Shown here in pieces: positions 58,883-64,000 of a stretch of 64,000 bases of DNA (the first letter of the stretch is position 1; each line of letters begins with the position of its first letter). Origin of the DNA: Streptomyces globisporus (GTDB taxonomy: Bacteria > Actinomycetota > Actinomycetes > Streptomycetales > Streptomycetaceae). The notes under the pieces were generated by a model, which worked only from the letters and a program-made list of their open reading frames with translations, was not told where the DNA came from and ran no database searches. A program made the translations under genes and the position numbers. The stretch lies in the NCBI GenBank assembly GCA_014649555.1, contig BMTG01000009.1:1-64000 (forward strand), in the 5' to 3' direction.

Positions 58883-59791
58883 ATGGCTCACGCACACCAG
58901 CACCAGCACGGGCACGGGCACGGGGCACCCTCCGCGCACGCCCACTCCCACGACTCCGACCCGACACCGAACGGCCTCCCCGAGATCCTCGACCTCGACG
59001 CCGCCCTCTTCGCGCCCCACCTGACCGCGCTCACCGGGCGTATCGCCTGTCTTGCCGGTGACGACGTCCGGCACATCGTCGACCTCGGCTCGGGCACCGG
59101 GACCGGCACGTTCGCTCTGCTGGAGCAGTTCCCGACCGCCCGCGTGACCGCCGTCGACAGCTCCCCCGCGATGCTGGAGCGGCTCGTCTCGGCGGCCCGC
59201 GAGCGGGGGCTGGGCGACCGCGTGCGCACGCTGGAGGCCGACGCCGGTGCGGGGCTGCCGGGAGTGGTCGACGCCGACCTCGTCTGGGCGTCGGCCTCCC
59301 TGCACCACCTGGACGACCCCGCGACCGGCCTGGCCGGCATCCGCGCCGCGCTGCGTCCCGGAGGGCTGCTGGCCGTCGCGGAGGTGGACGGGATGCCGTC
59401 ATTCCTTCCCGCGGACGGGGAGCCGGGCGAACTGGAGGCCCGCTGTCGCGCGGCGCTCGACGGACTGCACGCCGAGCGGATGCCGCACCGGGGTGCCGAC
59501 TGGGGCTCCCTGCTGACGGCCGCCGGCTTCTCCGTCGAGCAGGAGCGCGCCGAGCCGTGGGAGCTGCGCGCCCCGCTGCCCGAAGGCGCGGGCCGGTACG
59601 CCTTCCTGGTCTTCGAGCGGATCCGCGGCTCGCTCGACGGGCGCGTCGACGCCGACGACCTGGCCGCGCTCGACCGGCTGATCGACGGCGGGCCCGAGGA
59701 CGTACGCCACCGCGACGACCTCGTCGTACGGTCCACGCGCCGGACCTGGATGGCCCGCCCCACCCAGGAGACCTTGCCCAGCAGGCCCTGA
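58883..59791 (+). CDS. SAM-dependent methyltransferase with His-rich N-terminus
   Basis: 302 residues. The N-terminus alternates His with Gln, Gly and Ala over about 25 residues (MAHAHQHQHGHGHGAPSAHA, ten His or more), a likely metal-binding tail. The class I methyltransferase fold follows: HIVDLGSGTGTGTFALLEQFPTARVTAVDSSPAMLERL (SAM site and acidic loop), DADLVWASASLHHLDDP and LRPGGLLAVAEV. Substrate unknown. The ATG at 58883 has a -10-like TACGCT 7 bases upstream and no ribosome-binding site, so the mRNA may be leaderless. It ends before a 17-bp hairpin. The His tail may allow nickel or zinc binding, but this is inference. Confidence 0.9.
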   Translation: MAHAHQHQHGHGHGAPSAHAHSHDSDPTPNGLPEILDLDAALFAPHLTALTGRIACLAGDDVRHIVDLGSGTGTGTFALLEQFPTARVTAVDSSPAMLERLVSAARERGLGDRVRTLEADAGAGLPGVVDADLVWASASLHHLDDPATGLAGIRAALRPGGLLAVAEVDGMPSFLPADGEPGELEARCRAALDGLHAERMPHRGADWGSLLTAAGFSVEQERAEPWELRAPLPEGAGRYAFLVFERIRGSLDGRVDADDLAALDRLIDGGPEDVRHRDDLVVRSTRRTWMARPTQETLPSRP

Positions 59792-59798
59792 AGGCGTG

Positions 59799-59838
59799 CA
59801 GGCCGAGGCCGGGGCTCCGCTGCCCCGGCCTCGGCCTG
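59799..59838. terminator. 17-bp perfect hairpin terminator
   Basis: 59799-59815 pairs with 59822-59838 around a 6-base loop. It is 8 bp past the methyltransferase stop and precedes the convergent GPP34 gene. Confidence 0.85.
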
Positions 59839-59843
59839 ACCGA

Positions 59844-59900
59844 GCGCAGACCCCAAGAATTGGCGCAGACCTCAAGAACTGGCGCAGACCCTAAGAACTA
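59844..59900. repeat. Three 19-bp tandem repeats at the GPP34 stop codon
   Basis: GCGCAGACCCCAAGAATTG and two variants (19-bp period) occupy 59844-59862, 59863-59881 and 59882-59900. The GPP34 stop (59891) is inside the third copy. Confidence 0.85.
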
Positions 59901-60580
59901 CTCACGGCGACAGCGGTCCCCGCAGCAGCCGCCGCCACCGTCCGCAGCACCGCCGCGTTCACCGCTTCCGCGCCCCAACTGCTCCGCTCCAGCTCCTTCG
60001 CCCGCTTGTAGACCTTGCCCGACCACGGGATGGAGCGGTGCAGCGTCGGGAGCGTGCCGCTCGCGGAGAGCAGCCCGGCCAGCGCCGCCGTACGGTCGTC
60101 GGGCTCGGCCCCGTCGACCAGGACGGCCCGGACCTTCTCCAGCAGGGCCTTCTTGTACCCGGTGTCCGCCACCGAGATCGACGTCGTACGGAACAGGCCC
60201 AGGGTCTTCTTCGTCTCCTGGCGCAGCAGGCCCCGCTCGACCAGCCGGTCGAGCACCGCCTCCCGCTTCCCCACCCCCGTACCGATCTCGATCAGCAGGG
60301 TCTGTACGCCGCGCACCCGCTCACCGACCTTCGCGTGGGCTGCCCGGAGCAGCGGATCAGACGGCGTACGGCCGGCGACGGCGTGCACCTTCACGCCGTT
60401 GAGGCCCGTGTCGTTCTCGTCAGCCCTGATGTGCCCGCCGAGGCCCAGCTCCACGAGGAGCGCGCCGCCCAGCGTGTAGTACAGCGTGCCCGCCCCCGCG
60501 ATGGCCCCCGACGCGTCGTCCATCATCAGCAGCGTCAGGTCTTCGACGATGAGCAGGTCGTTCTCGGTCTTCTTCTGCAT
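59891..60580 (-). CDS. GPP34 (GOLPH3-like) protein
   Basis: 229 residues of the GPP34 family: ENDLLIVEDLTLLMMDDASGAIAGAGTLYYTLGGALLVELGL, then LLIEIGTGVGKREAVLDRLVERGLLRQETKKTLGLFRTTSISV. The eukaryotic relative GOLPH3 binds phosphatidylinositol 4-phosphate; the bacterial role is unknown. The start is the ATG at 60578-60580, with AGAGG upstream. The last residues (AVAVSSS) are encoded inside a tandem repeat. It diverges from the hydrolase gene at 60785. Confidence 0.88.
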   Translation of the reverse strand: MQKKTENDLLIVEDLTLLMMDDASGAIAGAGTLYYTLGGALLVELGLGGHIRADENDTGLNGVKVHAVAGRTPSDPLLRAAHAKVGERVRGVQTLLIEIGTGVGKREAVLDRLVERGLLRQETKKTLGLFRTTSISVADTGYKKALLEKVRAVLVDGAEPDDRTAALAGLLSASGTLPTLHRSIPWSGKVYKRAKELERSSWGAEAVNAAVLRTVAAAAAGTAVAVSSS

Positions 60581-60784
60581 GGCCTCTGTCCAACCGTCGG
60601 CATCCGGTGCGCGGGTCTCCCTCCAGCGTGCCCCGCGCGGGCGGAGGGGAGCGGTGCGCCCTGTCACCACTGTTCATGACAGACGTCATGTCCGGGCGTA
60701 CGGCAGGGCCGCCCGGCCTCACGGAAGCGCCGCTAGCATCCGGAGGGAGACCCGAACGGATGAGGGGCGAAGGAGGAGCGGCAC

Positions 60785-61702
60785 GTGCGATTCGCGCTGG
60801 AAGCACTGCTCGCGGACGTACCCGCCGAGCAGGTCGCCGCGGCCCGGGACTTCTACCGGTCGCGGGCGGCGGGCCGGGGGCCCGCCGGCTTCGAGCAGCT
60901 CAAGGAGGCGCGGGCGAAGAAGCCCGCCCCTCGTGCCGCTGTGCCGCCGCCCGTCGAAGAGACGGTCGAGGCCGCCGGAGTACGCGTCCCGGTCCGGATC
61001 TTCCTGCCGTCCGGCGGTCCGCCCCGGGGTGTCCACCTGGAGATCCACGGCGGCGGTTTTTACATGGACTCCGCCGCGCACAGCGACGTGCCCAACCGGG
61101 CTCTCGCCGAAGCCCTGCACACCGCCGTCGTCGGCGTCGACTACCGGCTCGCGCCCGAAGACCCCTGGCCTGCCGCGCCCGACGACTGCGAAGCCGTGGC
61201 CCTCTGGCTCGTCGAGCAGGCCGAGGCCCGCTTCGGGACCGCGCGGCTCACGATCGGCGGAAGTTCCGCCGGAGCCACGCTCGCCCTCGCGACCCTCCTC
61301 CGGCTACGGGACCGGGGCGTCGCCGACCGGTTCGCCGGGGCGGCCCTCCGCTTCGGCACCTGGGACCTGAGCGCGCACACCCCCAGCGGCCGCCTCATCG
61401 CGGACGAGTACTTCATCCAGGCGTACGTCGGACACGTGCCGGACCGCGACCGCACCCTCCCCGACATCTCGCCCCTCTACGCCGACCTGACCGGGCTTCC
61501 CCCGGCCCTGCTGGTCGTGGGCGCCGAGGACATCCTGCTGGAGGACAACCTGACGCTGGCGGGCCGGTTGTCGGCGGCCGGAAACGACGTCGAGCTGCGC
61601 GTCTACCCTGCGGCGCCCCACGGCTTCACCGGCCATCCCACCGCTCTGGCCGCAACCGCGCTCGACGGGATCAACTCCAGGCTGCGCGAACGAATCAGCT
61701 GA
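60785..61702 (+). CDS. Alpha/beta hydrolase (hormone-sensitive-lipase-like esterase)
   Basis: 305 residues. Oxyanion-hole motif HGGGFYMD, nucleophile Ser in IGGSSAGATLALATLL, Asp in VVGAEDILLEDNLTL and His in PAAPHGFTGHP give a complete triad of the HSL (family IV) type. It hydrolyses short-chain esters; the natural substrate is unknown. The GTG at 60785 has AAGGAGG upstream. The last codons (INSRLRERIS) and the stop fall inside a repeat of the AACGGATCAGCTGAGC type. No signal peptide, so cytosolic. Confidence 0.92.
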   Translation: MRFALEALLADVPAEQVAAARDFYRSRAAGRGPAGFEQLKEARAKKPAPRAAVPPPVEETVEAAGVRVPVRIFLPSGGPPRGVHLEIHGGGFYMDSAAHSDVPNRALAEALHTAVVGVDYRLAPEDPWPAAPDDCEAVALWLVEQAEARFGTARLTIGGSSAGATLALATLLRLRDRGVADRFAGAALRFGTWDLSAHTPSGRLIADEYFIQAYVGHVPDRDRTLPDISPLYADLTGLPPALLVVGAEDILLEDNLTLAGRLSAAGNDVELRVYPAAPHGFTGHPTALAATALDGINSRLRERIS

Positions 61703-61776
61703 GCACGGCGAACGGATCAGCTGAGCGAACGAATCAGCTGGGCAAAGCGAACGGATCAGCTGAGCAACCGGATCAG
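61689..61776. repeat. Five copies of AACG(A/G)ATCAGCTG(A/G)GC bridging two convergent genes
   Basis: Copies start at 61689, 61711, 61728 and 61750, with a degenerate one from 61766. The spacings alternate near 22 and 17 bp. Both the hydrolase stop (61700-61702) and the convergent GNAT stop (61773) lie within it. CAGCTG is palindromic, so each unit could pair. Confidence 0.8.
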
Positions 61777-62363
61777 CGGTCACCCCTGACGCGGGCGTGC
61801 AGATGCATGTCGTGCCGCCCGTCGTCGTGCACGGCCGAGCTGCGCTTGGTCCCCTCCAGCAGATAGCCGGCCCGGGTCGCGACCCGGCAGGAAGCGTCGT
61901 TACGCGTCGAGTGGTCCAACTCCAGCCGGTGGAAGCCGATGTCGTCCAGCGCCCACGCGCTCACTGCCGCCAGTGCGCGGGAGGCGACCCCCGCGCCGCG
62001 TGCGGCCGGGAGCACCCAGTACGCCGCGTTGGCGACCCCGTCCTCGAAGTCCACACCGCGCAGGGCCATCCGGCCGAGCACCTCGCCGCTGTCGCGGGCG
62101 ACGGCCCAGTGACAGCCCTTCTCCCGCTCCCAGGCCTGCCGGTACCCGTCGAACCACTCCTCCACCTGGGCCACGGTCGAGGGGCGGTGCGTGTGCCAGC
62201 GGCGGGTCCCCTCGTCCTCGTACGCGGAGAGGAACGCCCGCGCGTCGGCCCGCTCCCACGGCCGCAGCAGCAGCCCGCCACCGGCTACCGGGATCACGGG
62301 TTGCGGAGCGCCGGCGAGGCAGCCGGAGAGCATGGTGGGTGGCGTGGACAACGTACGGGTCAT
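61773..62363 (-). CDS. GNAT-family N-acetyltransferase (RimJ/RimL type)
   Basis: 196 residues: LLLRPWERADARAFLSAYEDEGTRRWHTHRPSTVAQVEEW, then GVANAAYWVLPAARGAGVASRALAAVSAWALDDIGFHRLELDHSTRNDASCRVATRAGYLLEG. The acetyl-CoA loop is RGAGVASRAL. This RimJ/RimL-like type acetylates protein N-termini or small amines. The last residues come near the shared repeat. ATG 62361-62363 is the family-consistent start; the divergent gene at 62423 is 59 bp away. Confidence 0.9.
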   Translation of the reverse strand: MTRTLSTPPTMLSGCLAGAPQPVIPVAGGGLLLRPWERADARAFLSAYEDEGTRRWHTHRPSTVAQVEEWFDGYRQAWEREKGCHWAVARDSGEVLGRMALRGVDFEDGVANAAYWVLPAARGAGVASRALAAVSAWALDDIGFHRLELDHSTRNDASCRVATRAGYLLEGTKRSSAVHDDGRHDMHLHARVRGDR

Positions 62364-62387
62364 GGCCTCATGGTCGCTTGTACCCGG

Positions 62388-62416
62388 CTGACAGCGGATC
62401 GTCCCCTGCCTACGCT
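62388..62416 (+). promoter_or_regulatory. Promoter for a leaderless transcript
   Basis: CTGACA (62388-62393), 17-bp spacer, TACGCT (62411-62416), then 6 bases to the ATG at 62423. No ribosome-binding site is present. Confidence 0.65.
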
Positions 62417-62422
62417 CGGCCC

Positions 62423-62917
62423 ATGAACGTCTTCTACGGGGGTGACGGCCGGCGCCTGGAGATGCGCAACGGCGGTACGGCGGTGTTCGTGGACGTCCTC
62501 GTGCTCGCCGTGTCCGCCCTGGTCCGCGAGCCCTGGCACTTCCGCTTCGCCGCCCTGCTCACGCTCCAGGACCAGAACGTCATGGGGCGCGGAGTCGTCG
62601 GCTTCGACCTGGCAGAGCTCGACTGGGGAGACACCCCGCAGGAGCGGGCGGCGGCGAAGGACTGGCTGTTGCGCGTCCTCGACCTGGCGCTGACCCGTCA
62701 CCGCTGGGACGAGCTGACCTACGATCCGCCGTACGCCGAGAAGTACTTGCGCACGTACCGGGCCATGGTGGAGGCGTTCGACCCGGCGACGGCCGAGCCC
62801 GGTACGGATGTCCTGCCCGGGCCGGAGGACGCCGCGATGGCCTCGTGCGTACGTCACCGGGTGCTGGACGCCCTGCCGTACTGGGCGGGGTGCGTGTTCT
62901 GCACGGCCGGGGTCTGA
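62423..62917 (+). CDS. Hypothetical protein, unknown function
   Basis: 164 residues: MNVFYGGDGRRLEMRNGGTAVFVDVLVLAVSALV, then REPWHFRFAALLTLQDQNVMGRGVVGFDLAELDWGDTPQE, and a C-terminal SCVRHRVLDALPYWAGCVFCTAGV with three Cys. No signal peptide. I do not recognise the family; the sequence looks like a soluble single-domain protein with regular codon use. The promoter just described predicts a leaderless mRNA from this ATG. It converges on the YciI-like gene. Confidence 0.65.
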   Translation: MNVFYGGDGRRLEMRNGGTAVFVDVLVLAVSALVREPWHFRFAALLTLQDQNVMGRGVVGFDLAELDWGDTPQERAAAKDWLLRVLDLALTRHRWDELTYDPPYAEKYLRTYRAMVEAFDPATAEPGTDVLPGPEDAAMASCVRHRVLDALPYWAGCVFCTAGV

Positions 62918-62947
62918 GGGTCCGGCGCCCCGGCAGCCCCTGCTGTA

Positions 62948-63520
62948 TCAGTGACGCCCGCCGCGCTCCCAGCGCTGCGCCGTGAGAACCGCGGGCCGTC
63001 CGCCGGCCAGCCGTTCCGCGAACGGCCGGACCAGATCCCGCGCCTCGTCCGGGAGCGCCCGCACGGCCGCGACCACTCCCGTCGTACCGGTTGTCCCGTC
63101 ATCGACCAGAGCGGCCACGAAGGTCAGCCGGCTATCCGGTTCCGCGCCCAACAGCCCCTGCTGCTCGGCATCGCCCGAGGCGCGGGCCGACATGGTCCAC
63201 CGAGCGATGACGAGCGTGTACGGGACGTCCGCCGCCGTTTCACGCCTCAGCAGCACCTCCGCCGCGACGACCGTGAGATCCCGGTAGAGGCCCGCCTTCC
63301 AGAACGGCTCCTCCCTTGCGAACCGCTCAGCGGCGGCACGGTCGGGCAGGTCGACGACGTGGACGCTCCCTGTGTGCTCCTCCCCGTCGTCGGACACGGT
63401 GGGGCCGCGGAGTATCAGCCGGCTGTCGAACCCGTCCATGTAGGACCAGTGCTCCTCGCACAACGCCTCCAACTGGTCGGCGACATCGGGCTGATCCTGG
63501 GCGTACACGTAGAACGGCAT
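62948..63520 (-). CDS. YciI-related domain protein
   Basis: 190 residues. The first 90 match the YciI-like alpha/beta dimer fold (MPFYVYAQDQPDVADQLEALCEEHWSYMDGFDSRLILRGPTVSDDGEEHTGSVHVVDLPDRAAAERFAREEPFWKAGLY, with the conserved His-Asp pair region). The second part (LIARWTMSARASGDAEQQ, TFVAALVDDGTTGTTGVVAAVRALPDEARDLV) is an extension. Function unknown. The start is ATG 63518-63520, with a -10-like TACGTT 6 bases upstream and no Shine-Dalgarno; the longer frame to 63736 is not family-like. The YciI assignment is good for the first half only. Confidence 0.8.
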   Translation of the reverse strand: MPFYVYAQDQPDVADQLEALCEEHWSYMDGFDSRLILRGPTVSDDGEEHTGSVHVVDLPDRAAAERFAREEPFWKAGLYRDLTVVAAEVLLRRETAADVPYTLVIARWTMSARASGDAEQQGLLGAEPDSRLTFVAALVDDGTTGTTGVVAAVRALPDEARDLVRPFAERLAGGRPAVLTAQRWERGGRH

Positions 63521-63548
63521 GCCGAGAACGTACCGGAGCCGTACCGCC

Positions 63549-63893
63549 TCACGGCCGCAGCGGAACCAGCCCGGGACCCGACGGGTGGTCCGGCTCGAAC
63601 GCGTCCGGAATCCCCAGCCGCAAGCCCCGGCTCCGGGCGACCCGGTGCACGTCCCGCAGCGAGTGCGCCAGGGCGGCGGCGACATGGCGGAGCTGGACGG
63701 CGGTGGACGTGTCGTCCTCGACCATGTCGTCGGCATGGTCGAGGAGTTCGTAAGCCATGCCGAGCTGCATGGCCTCGACCTTGTCGGCCTCGCGCGAGAC
63801 CTTGCCGTCGCCGTTGCCCACGACGTAGCAGGGCCTGCCTGCCGTGCCTGCCCAAGGCAGCAGGCGGACGGTGCTCAGCGGCTGTTCTTTCAT
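63549..63893 (-). CDS. Small WhiJ-locus-type protein, unknown function
   Basis: 114 residues: KEQPLSTVRLLPWAGTAGRPCYVVGNGDGKVSREADKVEAMQLGMAYELLDHADDMV, then LRHVAAALAHSLRDVHRVARSRGLRLGIPD. This resembles the small proteins found beside WhiJ-like helix-turn-helix genes in Streptomyces (recalled, not searched). ATG 63893 or GTG 63953 may be the start. The 47 bp left to the window edge hold GTGs at 63992 and 63995 after GGGGGG, which may begin a divergent gene, possibly that partner regulator. Confidence 0.65.
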   Translation of the reverse strand: MKEQPLSTVRLLPWAGTAGRPCYVVGNGDGKVSREADKVEAMQLGMAYELLDHADDMVEDDTSTAVQLRHVAAALAHSLRDVHRVARSRGLRLGIPDAFEPDHPSGPGLVPLRP

Positions 63894-64000
63894 GAAGGCG
63901 TCAACTCCGTGTGCGGTGGGGGTGAATTCTTCGCTGCGTAGCGATCCACTCACAGCGTGCGAGCGGCGCGGCTAGGCTCGCCAGGGGGGTTGTGGTGACA

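Noticed and set aside
61689-61776. CRISPR array or attachment site
   Set aside because: The units lie 16-22 bp apart without variable spacers of constant size; no integrase or tRNA is nearby.

Overview
The window is high-GC actinobacterial DNA, almost certainly a Streptomyces chromosome. Codons end overwhelmingly in G or C, GTG starts are frequent, and the gene families fit: RNHCP, CGNR, GPP34, DUF993, SARP and LAL regulators, LanKC, and a small WhiJ-locus type protein. I see no rRNA, tRNA, CRISPR array, transposase or integrase. The very long antisense reading frames are by-products of base composition.

Left part (1-18.8 kb), mostly housekeeping. It starts with the tail of a copper-type P-type ATPase, then citrate synthase and a RecD2-type helicase. 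Next come three regulator units: a MarR regulator facing an MFS pump gene that has lost its middle, a CGNR regulator facing an epoxide hydrolase across a 19-bp palindrome, and a LacI regulator facing a three-gene sugar-type catabolic operon (dehydrogenase, DUF993 aldolase-like, isomerase) across a 22-bp near-palindrome. Between them lie two secreted peptidoglycan hydrolases, a VOC protein, two adjacent RNHCP zinc proteins and a DinB-like protein.

Centre (18.8-39.5 kb), a composite RiPP (ribosomally made, modified peptide) locus. A class II lanthipeptide synthetase (LanM) is followed by a 65-residue candidate precursor without cysteine, a large LuxR/LAL activator and a SARP/AfsR-type activator. 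On the other strand are two near-duplicate short precursors, an MFS exporter and a class III synthetase (LanKC). Diverging from the precursors is an operon of a radical SAM enzyme, a haem-oxygenase-like di-iron protein, a 72-residue small protein, a nucleotide cyclase/STAND ATPase, an intracellular subtilase and a GAF protein. My reading is that two lanthipeptide systems and a radical-SAM cassette share regulators, export and proteolysis here. This is the best candidate in the window for an undescribed system.

Right part (39.6-64 kb). This holds a TIM-barrel isomerase ended by a 25-bp perfect hairpin, a secreted family 3 glycosidase, a lipoprotein, a secreted S28 peptidase, a fused ABC exporter, and a PucR-flanked set of agmatinase-like ureohydrolase, ThDP enzyme and sodium symporter. 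A run of small accessory genes follows (DUF1905, two GNATs, LiaF-like DUF1707, a His-rich methyltransferase, GPP34, a lipase-like hydrolase, a YciI protein). Several genes have a -10-like hexamer 6-7 bases before the start codon, which suggests leaderless mRNAs. Short tandem repeats cross the 3' ends of several genes.
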